Part shown: piece by piece, positions 49,301-61,300 of the stretch
How positions within the stretch are numbered: the stretch's first letter is position 1
Layout: every line of letters starts with the position of its first letter
NCBI GenBank assembly: GCA_035771165.1
Contig: JAWNZC010000234.1
Span: forward strand, 2,765,001 to 2,829,000
Direction: 5' to 3'
DNA length: 64,000 nucleotides
From: Paragorgia papillata
Taxonomy: Eukaryota > Cnidaria > Anthozoa > Scleralcyonacea > Coralliidae
Program-made: the position numbers and the translations under genes
Notes under the pieces: generated by a model
Database searches by the model: none
What the model was told of the DNA's origin: nothing
What the model saw: the letters and a program-made list of their open reading frames with translations, nothing else

Positions 49301-52300
49301 CCGAGTAATTATCTCTTTGTGCTAAATTTCTTCAAAAACCATCTATCCATTGCAGCAAACTTTCAAAATTAATAGCGCAAAGAATATAGGCCAGATTCTC
49401 TTGAAATTTTTAGTGAATGCTCCCAACCTACACCTTCCCAAAGCCCGTTTTTTGGTCTCGGGGGGGCGGGAAGGAAAACGGGCTTTCCTAAGCTGCTTGG
49501 GGGCATTTAGCTTGCGAATACAGCTGCCGTCGTCGTCGTCCGACATCTTTGTTTTATTTTGATTTTATTAATTCTACTTCCGGTCACTTCAGACCAACTC
49601 ATGCTCACTATTCAGCCAATAACCTAACGATTTGAAACGGATTAACCCAGAGTCTCTCGTTTCCCAGGTGGGGAACGTGGGTTTTGGGAACAAGATTCGG
49701 CTGAGTGAAACTTGAAACACACGTTGCTAGGTTACGACTATTTAAAGATTCAACAGGAAGTGCCGCTTGATGACTGGAAATTCGTTCGATGCCGATAGAA
49801 ATTTGTCGCTCGAATCCGTTGTGAAAAGAATAGCTATCGGTTAATAATAATGATTTGTTCAGTAGTATATCCATAAATGGCTCTTCATCTACTGAAACCT
49901 AACTAATAACAAATAATATTTTTTAATTTCACTACTACAAAATTAGGCTATGTAACTTAAATTACAATTAATTAATTAAACAATATATAAACTATTTACA
50001 CATCTACTGTAACATATAAATAATTAACATATGCGTTGAAGTAAATAATACTTAGTCATGCTACAGAAATGGTTGTAATCCTTGCATGACCTTATGTCTG
50101 TTGGTAGAGCATTAAACGATTTTGATGCTCTTGGAAAGTGTTAGAAACTAGTGGAATGTAAAGACTAGCAGCGGAACTTAGACCGCGATGTACGCAAATA
50201 ATTTACCTTAGTAAGTCTGAGGTGATTAGGCCATTTATCACTATAAAGGGCTTTATGGGTGGCTTTAAGTAAATGCCATTCCCTTCTTTCTTTAACAGGT
50301 AACCAGCCTATTTTTACAAGCTCTTTAATTTCCCTTACGTATTTACTAATAAGAAAACCAGCAGCTGCATATACTGTACCCGTTGGAGCCTTTTAACTAA
50401 ATATTCTGTTGACATGTTCATCCCATTTCAAATATCCATTTAAATGCACGCCTAAGAGCTTGGTATTTCTTACGCGTTCAAGGGGTTTTCCATTATTATT
50501 AAGGCCAAGGTCTATATTCCGGAGAGAGTGGACTCGAGACATCTGCGACGTGGAAATCAGCATTGTCTTTGTTTTCTTAGAATTAAGGGCCAGGTTTGAT
50601 TCCGTCGACCATGCACTCAGGGCGCGTAATGATGAATTCGGTTCGATGGCTTGTAAATCTATGGAAGAGGCTGCACAGCTTGTATATATGGATGTATCGT
50701 CACCATACTGGTAACACTTTAAGGAAGGAGGTAGAGAGTTTTGTAAATCTGCAACATATAAACTAAAAAGCATAGGTCCTAAAATAGAACCTTGCGGAAT
50801 TCCAAATTGTGTAGTAGTAAGATCTGACCTACGATCATAAATTTGCACATAGTGTTGACGGTCACTCAGATAGCTCGTCAGCCAAACTAAGAAGATCTAT
50901 GAAAAACTCAAGGAGACAGTATCGAAAGCTTTAGAGTAGTCAGCGAGTACCATCAGAACAACTTCCTTTCTCTTCATAGCATGAATTACAGTAGGTGATC
51001 CTTTATCCCAAGAAGAACTGTTGTAGTCGAGTGTCCTTTGCGAAAACTTCCAATGTTATCGTTAAGAATGGCCTCTGAGTCAGAAAAATTCACTATTTGT
51101 TTTGCGACTATAGTTTATCAAAAATCTTTGAAAGACATGGTAGAATAGAAATTGGTCGAAAATGTTCGGTATGGTCTGGGTTATCAATGTTTGGCTTGGG
51201 CTTATCCGGGCAATCTTCCACAATCTTAGTGTTAGATTTATCAATACAGTTATTTACAATAGCTGTAATAGGACCAGCCAAGTAATCAGCAGCAAGTTTA
51301 ATAAATTTACTAGGAATATGATCAGGCCCTGTAGAACAGTCTGATCTGGAGCTCTTGATGGTGTTCAGTACATCACTATAAGTGACTTAACGTAATTTAA
51401 ACATTTTAGGATGATCGTTAAGTTCCGGTAAGTCACGAATGAATTTAACTAACTCATCAGCTGTTGTAGCTTCAGAATCCTGGAGTGCCCGTTTCGCTGT
51501 TGAGGCAAATGCAATATTCAACTCTTCTGGATCAATGCGAAGGGGCTGCTGATTTGGTTTTAGAACTCTATGAATGACTCGCCAAACCTCTTTGGATTTA
51601 CTCGAAGACAAAGCATTTTCCATAAATGTTTTACGGGCATTGCGTATCTAATCGTATGGAAAATGTCCCAAGCTGAGGCCGAGTATTAAAGTTTTTTTGC
51701 ACTTCACGTCTTAGTTTGTTTCGTTTTAATTGAAGAGTACGTATTTCTTGGCAGTCCATCCAAGGAGCGGGCGGCTGTGTCACCCGGCATCGTCTTAGCG
51801 GCGCGTGCCTTTCAATACACTTAATAATCATGTTATTCAACATCTGTAATTGTTCATCCGGGTCGTTTGACAAATAGACAGACGAATAGACAATCGATAG
51901 TGCTAGTTGTGCAAAATCATCGAGAAAGATTTTCTCATTGAATGTTTTCATGATTCTGATGTATTTATAGCGAGGTTGATAACACGAAACCCGTACATTA
52001 ACACATGCAAATGGTCCGTCATGGTCGCTAACGATTCTACTTGGTATAACACCAGTACAGTACAGTACGAGTCAGGGGCGGCGCGCTAAGGTATTAAAGG
52101 TATTAGTCTAATACCTTTTTTTCTCCAGATTGAAATGAATTGTAAAATAATATAATTATTCCAAGAACAGAATTATTCCGCAGTACCGTACCGTCCTCGC
52201 TGATGCGCGCAACAACCTTTAATAGCGACTTTAGCGACAAGTGTTTGAAAGGCTTAGAAGTCAGACGCTTTACTATTTCGATTTAAAACTGCTTTTATTT

Positions 52301-55300
52301 CGTCTGCAATTCTTTTCACTTCATTACATTAACAATATATAACATCTGAATATATAAATAATCCATGTAGTATCGGCTGTATCGCCTATTTCACAAGGAA
52401 AAGCTCCCAACACTGGAGTTCAACACTTCAATAATATGGAAACAAAGACCAATTATTTATAACAATTTTGAAGCTTTGATATGGTGACTAGAACTTATTT
52501 GACGAAAGGAAAACCTTCTTGAATCCATATTTAACAAAAAAAAGGCATAAGTCCTCCTTCAAAGGTAACAACCATGCGAATATTTGTATATCTATAACAA
52601 CGCAATCCTACAAGGTATTAGTTTTGCGATTCTAATACCTTGGCCGCCTGCGTTCGCAAAACCAACGTTGCGCTGATCATATGTATTGTCGGCGCATCAC
52701 GCAAGCTGCTGTATATTCACACGTGCAGCGCATCAGTATCGAGGCGTGTGGCCATCGCTGGGATCACAACTATAAAGTGTAAACTTAAAAACTAAGTAAG
52801 TGAACAAGTTTGTTATACATTGCCGTTATGCTTCCAACAATCCCACAATTTTAAAAACGAAATATCTTTAAAGTAGACTTACCGTTTGCCGTTTGAATAT
52901 AAGGATTGTACCGCTACAATATTATTAGTCACATCATAGTCTCAGACAGATATAATTCAATGGATGTTTCCGTTAATTTGGTCGTAAAGTCATCTGACTG
53001 CGTAAAATGCTTCGCATTTCTGAGATCCTCAGCTCGCTTGATTTTTTCAAAGAATATCTTCTGTAGAATGCTGGAAATTGCATTTCAGAGCCTCTAGATT
53101 TCAAAATTTTCTGGGGGTGGATACCCCCAGACCGCCCTACGTTATATACCACAACTAATACCAAAAAATTTACGCTCCGCGCCGCCCCTGGTACGAGTGA
53201 CTCGGGACGGCTGATTCGTAATTATATGATCGATCAAATTTCTCGAAGTTTTGTTTACTCTAGTCGGCATGGTTACCATGTTTCAACGGGTTGCGATAGT
53301 ATCAGCATCACGAAGCAGTTCAATATTCATATCTCCAGTAAGGACAATCATGCCATCCCAGTTTGTTGTAACGTGACTACAGTAGTAAATTCTCTAAATG
53401 TTCAGGCCATGTAGAAGGTGGAAGGATTTGGTTAGAATGATACATAACCCCAAGTAATAATCTGCTGTTTTGGTTTCTCCCTGGTACTTCAAGCCATAGA
53501 TACATGTTCAAGTTCTGGCTGCAGCTCCTCGATATCCCTGCGGCGTTTATACTTTATGTTATTTATCTCTTATATAGGCCCCAACGCCGCCTCCCTTTGC
53601 CACCTCTCTATGACAAAATTCGGTCACATAACCAGGCAGCGAAACATATTCCAAAAGCTCTTTATGGTTTTTAAGCCAGGTCTCACTTAGAGTTATGATA
53701 TCCAATGGGCAAGACTTAACTGTGAGAGCAAACTCATTAAACGTCGAAACCATAGACTGGGTATTCAAATGCATATTTAGAATTTCGTCCTCTGTAAACT
53801 GATTGCCTCCTGATGTAGGAAAAGCAGAGGAATTGAGATTGTCCTCTGCATAAAACGGCAGTACTGATATTAAGCACTTGTTACATGTCCAATCTTGAAG
53901 TTTATGAGCGCGAATTAACTTCAGATTCACGGTTCCGGTGCAACGAGCGTGAGAGAGATCTTACTGTACCATTAATATGGTACAAAATAAGGACGACGGT
54001 TTGGATACGTTGATTACTGAACTTGATGCGTTATTTAAGAAAGAAACTGTTGACCTAGCTTATGAAGCATACTCAAATTTTGACAAGTATCGTAAGATGG
54101 CCGAAGTGAACATGTCTGAATTTATTCTCGAGTATGAACGTCGTTATAATCAATGTAAAAAATACGACATGACACTTCCTGATGCGGTGTTATTCAGATT
54201 GTTAGATAATGCCGATTCGACACAAAAGGAAAGACAGCTAGCATTAACTGCATGTCAGATTTGAAATTTAGTTCGATGAAATCCGAGCTGAAACGAATTT
54301 TCAAAGATAGTCAAGTGACTGATGGTGGTGATATTGCTACAGAAAAGCCTTCTGGAATAACGATGAAACAGGAATCGGCTGTTATGACGCAGAAGTTTGA
54401 TAACAATATGGGAGCTAGACGAAGATTTCCACAGGGGCGACAACCTCAGCGAAATAACAGCACTGGCAATGCACCCAAGGGGACAAATCGTATTGATAAG
54501 TTTGGCAGACGAACAAAGTGTATATGTCAATATGTATTTCACTGGCCAAAAGATTGTCAACATCGTTTGGATCCAGCTGCTGTCAGTGTTGCAGAAGATG
54601 ACTGTACCAAAGCCGAAGCATGTAATCTCACTTTATTTACCAAACACAAACAGCATAATGAAATATTTATGACTGAGTCATTTGGCTGTGCAGTTATAGA
54701 CACAGCTTGCACACGCACGGTATGCGGTCAGAAGTGGCTTGATAATTATACTGATAATTTAGATGCAAAGAAGAAAATAATGATAAGAAATCGTTTAAGA
54801 AAACCCAGTAAGAAATCATTTAATTTTGGTGATGGTGTCCAGATTCAGTCTACTAAGAATGTCATAATACCAGCTATGATAGGGAAGACACCTGGTAATA
54901 TTGACACTGAAGTGGTGGATGTTGATATCCCATTACTGCTCAGCAAGACGGCCCTGAAAAATGCAGGAACAATATTAGATCTTGAGAATGACAAAGCAGA
55001 AATGTTCAAACATCCCGTCAGATTGGATTTCACATCAAGTGGGCACTACTGTGTGAACTTGCAAGGTTCAGCTACTGTAAAGACATGAAGCCATGGAATT
55101 CGATGAGCAGCAAGATGAAGCTTTATTGATTGATGGAAATACGAGGCAAACCAGAAGAAAATATTCGTTAAACTTGACAACCAGTTTGGACATGCATCAG
55201 CTGATCGACTTAAAAAATTACTGGAAAGTGCTGGCATATACATGATACAGAAGTATTTAAGACACGTAACTATGTACACGTAATATATAAAAGAAGTAAC

Positions 55301-58300
55301 TGACAACTGCGAAACATGTTTCAAGTTTCAAAGACCAGTGCCTAAGCCTGCAATGGGTTTCCCATTAGCCACTAATTTTAATGAAACTGTAGCTGTGGAT
55401 TTACATGAGTTGGGTACTAATACTGTATATGGTATTTACACTTAAGAAATATAAAACATTTTCCGTGTTTCCATAGAGTTATAGAAACACGAGTGGAAGT
55501 TTGGGAGAACGAGAAATTGTAGTGGGAACACGAGCCCGCAGGGCGAGTGTTTCCACGCTATTTCGAGTTCTCCCAAACTTCCACAAGTGTTTCTATAACT
55601 CTATGGGAACACGGAAAAAATGTTTTCTATTTCCTTTATAAAATAACCTGTCGAAAATAGGTATAGAACGTAAAAATAATCACTGCATCAAAGCGTAAAT
55701 TCTCCTTACTCTTCATAATGGCGTATGATGGCGTATAATGGCGTATCCTACACCGTAATGATGGCGTATTGAATGACGTGGACCTTGCCGTGTTTCCATA
55801 AAGTTATAGAAACACGGCTTTCAACCAATCGCCGCGTTTGTTTTCAAAATGTTATTTTATAAATACAGGTAATAGATGAGTTCACTCGATTTAGTGCTGG
55901 AGCAATAATTACCAGCAAGCAGTCGTCAGTCATTGTAAAGCAGTTTATCGATAAATGGACCTCCGTTCATGGTGCACCCAGGAAATTGTACAGTGACAAT
56001 GGTGGTTAGTTCAACAATGCTGAAGTGTGTGATGTGTGTGAAAACTTTACAATAGAGTTGAAGACGACAGCTGGCTACAGTCCTTGGTCTAATGGGCTAC
56101 TAGAGCGGCACAACCATATTTTGACTGAAACCCTGAGAAAAAAGAAGTGTAAGTTGGGAGACAGCACTCAACTGGTCATTAAGTGCCAAGAATAGGCTTA
56201 GTAATGTACAGTACATGGTTATAGTGCGCACCAGCTTGTGTATGAATCCAAATTTGCCATCTGTCCTGGTAGACAAACCACCTGCCTTAGAAGCAACAAC
56301 AGCAAGCAGAATGGTTGGAAATAACATTGCTGCTATGTATGCTGCTAGACAGGCATTTACAGAGGCAGAATGGTCCGAGAGAATAAGAAGAGCCCTCCGA
56401 AAACAAACCCGCCCTACATCTGGTCCATATAGAACAGGTGACAAGGTTTATTATAAGCGTCCAGACAGTCCAGAATGGAAAGGACCTGGTGTAGTTATCG
56501 GGCAAGATGGTGCAGTAATCTTTATACGGCATGGCGGTGTTATGGTCAGAGTGCATCAGTGCAGACTCAAACCAAGTATTCAGCATGAGATGGATCACGA
56601 TGATGATGAGACGGCAGATAGCAGACTTAACCAATCAGAAAATATGAGGGGAGAACAGTCAGAAATTCAACCTTAATGAGACAGCAGACCTAGCCAATCA
56701 GAAAATATGATGGGACAACAAACAGAATTTTTTGGGCCCGCAGTAATTGGCCTTCACGCTGTTGCGGTGACCCTGCCATAGGTTTAAATTTGTGTTGTGT
56801 TTGAATGGTCCTCGTTTTAGTTTATTTTGTGATCCCATATATTGTATGTATTTAGTCAAGTCTATGGCGAAGCTAATAAAATAAAATAGAAGTTGAACCC
56901 ACCAGTACTACAACTGTGGAAGAAAAAGAAGCTGGCAATACTGATGATATTCACCGTCCTATTCAAAATTTGGTGAATATCCCCAAATTAAAGCAGGATT
57001 ACACAATAATATATAGAGATTGTGACACTGGAACTATGATCAATGCTAGAATAGTTGGACGAGCTGGCAAAGCCACAGGCAAATATGGAAACTGGTATAA
57101 TCTTGACTGTTTACAACCTGACGGAGTAAACATAAGACAATCAGTTGATTTGAGTCACGTTGACGAATTGAAAGTTTCTGGAACTCCAATCCCTCTAATA
57201 TAACGGATGTTCAAGAAGAAAATGTCATGGTGTTGGAAGACATTTCAATGATAAAAAATGCTAAAGTAGCTGAACTTGACAATTGGAAACAGAATGAGGT
57301 GCACAAGGAAGTTGAAGATAAGGGACAAAAGTGCATATCAACAAGATTGGTGTGCACTTTAAAACAGACCAACGATGGTATTCAACCCAAGGCTCGATTA
57401 GTTGCTAGAGGGTTCGAGGAGATAGACAATAAGCAGATTCCAAAAGATTCACCAACATGTGGGTCGTGGGAATGAGTCTTTAAGACTTAGCTGTTATGGC
57501 TCACAACAGGTGGAAACCACAGTCAATGGACATAAAAACTGCCTTCCTACAGGGCCAGAAAATACAAAGAGATGTTTTCATCTGTCCCCCTAAAGAGGCG
57601 GTTGTTCAGGGAAAGTGTGGCATCTGCAGAAGTGCGTGTATGGATTGGGTGATGCCTCACTTTACTGGTATAACAAGGTGAAATCTGTTAAAGTCGAATC
57701 TGGTGCAAAAATATCCCAAGTTGACCCAGCTGTGTACTATTGGGTCAACGATAGTGGAGATGTGATTGGTATATTGGCCAGCCATGTCGATGATTTTATT
57801 TGGGGTGGAACTGCAGAATTTGAAACTACAGGATTAGTCATGTACGCATTTTTTTTTTTTTTTTTTTGGGTTGTTTTGTTGGTTTTATTTTTTTTTGGGG
57901 GGGGGGGGGGGGGGGGGGGGCACTGGTGACGGACCGCGTGTCCGCGGTATATATGGTTCATATGAAATGAAAAAGAGTTTAAATGGCGACATGCCATTGA
58001 CAATTGACATACGTAATATATAGGTAATAGGGCCCCGCATTTTTTCATTTGCTACGGGCCCGGCGCAACCTTAATCCGGCACTGCATGTACGATCGAAGT
58101 TCAACATAGGGAAAGAAGATAGTCATACATTCCAGTAAGTTGGGATTGATTTGGTCAATGAAGATGAACAGATATACCTCCATCAGAATGACTAGCAGAC
58201 AATCTGATTCCTATTCAGTTAAACAGGGTGAGAGCTATGCAGAGGAACTCACAGCTGACAACAAATGAGGTAGACTTACTGTGATCAAAGGTAGGACAAT

Positions 58301-61300
58301 TACTGTGGATAGCACACCAAAGCCGACCAGACATCCTATTTGATGCTTGTAAATTGGCAGCCAGCATTAAGAATGGGAAAGTTCAACATATCTTAGATGC
58401 TAACAAAGTAATCATAAGAGTGAAATTTGATGGTGTACCATTAAAGTCTCAGCACTTGGGTGATGGAAAACTGTCATTGGTTGCGTTCAGTGACGCATCA
58501 GATCTTTAGGAAATCTTCCTGATGGAAGTACTCAGGGTGGCCATTTGATATTTCTGGTTGGAGAAACAGGAAAATTCTCACTAATCAATTGGAATTCTAA
58601 GAAACTTCGCAGAGTAGTTCACAGCACCTTAGCTGGAGAAACACTTGCTATGGCTGATGGGATCGATGCAGCGATATTCATCTCAACGTTATACTCAGAA
58701 CTTGCATCTGGTAAACCTGACACCAATATGCTGCCACTTGTTTGTGTAACAGACTGTAAGTCATTGTACGAAGCAGTGAAATCCACTAAGTTAGTAAGTG
58801 AGAAGCGTTTAAGAATAGAAATCAGTGGAATAAAGGAACTCATTGAGAACAGACAGGTGAAGAAATTCCTTTGGTCTGAAACAACTACTGTAGCAGACTG
58901 CCTAACGAAAAAAGGTGTTTTCCCCCTGATGTTGATGAAGACACTTGAAGAGGGAATCTTGAACATACTGTATAAATATATCATCAATTGTACAACATTA
59001 ATAGTACATACAGTTTTGGTTAACTTTAGTGGTGTATAAAAAAAAAGTTTTACATTTTGTTTAATGCAACACATTTTGCATTATTTTCCATGCCAGACCT
59101 TTCTTTAAAGAATACAGTGGAGATTGTTAACTTCGGACATAATAATTTATATACTGGCGCATGCGCCGAACATGTGTTCAGCCACCATTGTTGATAAGTC
59201 GTGTCTACCGTATGTACAGGTATTATACTAGAAGTTACTATCGCAAGTGAAGTGCTGCCTCAAATGGGACAACCTTTAGCCTACTCCACAGGCAACTCTG
59301 TGCACTTTGTGGCTAATGTGACACCACCTTGCCCACTCCACTCAAGATTGCTCACTCCACCCGAGATTGCCCACTCCACCCAAGATTGCCCACTCCACCC
59401 ATGTTTGCCCACTCCACCCATGTTTGCCCACTCCACCCAAGTTTGCCTACTCCACCCAAGTTTTTCTCACCTCTTCACCATAAGAGCCCACAGAGTTGCT
59501 TGCGAAGGAGGTTGGAAAGTCCAAATATTTACCTTTTATTACAATAGACAGAGTATGTACACATTTCTTCTATATTTTTTAATTATAAAATTGAGAACTA
59601 CAAGTTAGTATAACTTATCGCTTGACATGATATGGTGAGGGTTTTGACAGGATGTACACATAACTTATAAACAAATATTAAATAATCATGCCTCTTGCTC
59701 TAATGCTGTGGCAATTAAGACTGTCAATGCAATTCCAAGTGCTTAATATGTTTTGACAAATCTAGAGCTTTAGCAATGTACCATTGAGCCCATCAAATTA
59801 TTTTTCAGAATTTGTATAAGTCAAAACACACACACGCAGATCAGTACATGTACAGATTCAAGTACATGTTGTTTCCTTGCACTTGGACATTGTCTAAGAC
59901 ATTGTCGATGGTTGTCGAATTTCACTCGATAACTGGAATAGTTTGTGCTATTAACAGCACTGATAAACTCATGAAAGAGCACTGCTTTCCTCGAGACTGG
60001 CCACTGAAACCTTCATCTTCCACAAGAAAGCAAAGACATGATGTATTTGTTCTTACCATGAATTTTCTGTTGAGGAAGAACTTCGAGAAGTTGAACCAGC
60101 CAGCTCATATACTGTATGGATGATGTAATGCCAACAGACAAATGCAAAATTTAACAAATCGAGACCTGGTCGGCTATACATAGCTCAGAAAAAGGACTGG
60201 GCATGAGGGAATGTCAAGAATAGTGTGCTGTCTCCCTTCGGTCAGCAGCAAAAACATGTAAAGTTTGATTGTGAATTCAATTATTAGTTATATGCACCAA
60301 AGTATGGAGAATACGAATATGATGATAAAAATTGAAGTGTTGTATAAAGATGATTGAAATCATAATAAAAGTTGATTTATGATGAAGATACATATATAAC
60401 TGTGAAAGTTTCAAACCACACACACTTGCTAGTACCAGACTCTTTATACAACAAGGCTTTTTATGAAAATACTTCAAAATTTGTTGATTCATCCCAAAAT
60501 CAATGAAAAATTTCAATTCAGTTTTTTCCCCATCATATTCATATATAAGAAGAGAAAACTTATAACCAGCAGATAAATTGATAAATGCCAAACCAAGTTA
60601 ATTAAAACATCTTGGGAATGCAAGTTAAAACAAGACTATAATAATTATGCATACAGTATATCCAGTTTCTCCATTCAATAGTTACATGCATGTATGATGT
60701 ATATATGTGAAGGTATGCCACATCAACCATGGGCCCCATTACACTTCAGTGGTATTGATATTTTAGATCAGTGCAGGTCAGCTTTGAGCCGCATGTAAAA
60801 TTTTAGGGGATACCATGTTTGATTTGTTAACCTAGTTTCCAGGTTTTGCTTGCAGTGTGAATATGTTGTGGCTTCTGATTGGTCAGAATATTCCAGTTAT
60901 AAGGTTTGTCATTGGATAACACTACTAGTGGTCTGCAATCACCAATAGACCACTAATAAATATCTGAGATGGGAGACAAGTTGTTACCCTGTATATGATT
61001 CTCTCTTATTATACTTGTTCAATAACAATTAAATTATGCAGCTTATGGATTCAAGATTACTCTTTGAAACCCTTCTCAAAATGCAGGAAATGCTGTTTTA
61101 GAGATCTTAGAAATCCAAAATTTTCCGGGTGAGCATACCCCCCAGACACCTGAGAGGTTTCGTGCCTTTGGCACTCATTTTCACCCCACCATTGCTAGCA
61201 CCCTGGCTATGCCACATGTGGCATTCCATGTGGCATTCTCACCTTCTCAATACGATTTGTTGCCTGTCTTGAATAAAACAACAAAATAGTCAACTTGGGG

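Larger units (their letters stand above)
49995..53930 (-). mobile_element. LINE retrotransposon (Jockey/CR1/L2-type), antisense, interrupted
   Basis: From 53,930 downwards: a Cys motif WTCNKC with LPF, endonuclease motifs [20 protein letters not shown] and SDHDGP, a linker, reverse transcriptase with [32 protein letters not shown] and the YGDD catalytic box, and a C-terminal [20 protein letters not shown] hAT element (52,073-53,190) splits the endonuclease. Frameshifts and a small deletion after the YGDD frame show decay. The element is antisense to the plus strand and therefore sense with the host gene. Confidence 0.85.
53977..59040 (+). mobile_element. Ty1/copia retrotransposon, 5' LTR absent, nested insertions
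   Basis: Order gag, protease, integrase, reverse transcriptase, RNase H, as in copia. It abuts the LINE 5' end at ~53,940, so its 5' LTR is missing. A foldback at 55,443-55,870 and a hAT at 57,847-58,084 interrupt integrase and RT. A possible 3' LTR begins TGTTAAC at ~59,125 after a purine-rich GTGGAGA stretch. Confidence 0.88.

Noticed and set aside
49343..49546. Minus-strand ATG with an acidic DDDDG start as exon 1 of the host gene
   Set aside because: It lies between exon 2 (61,438) and exon 3 (44,727), which already join in phase, and its frame runs into a hairpin repeat.
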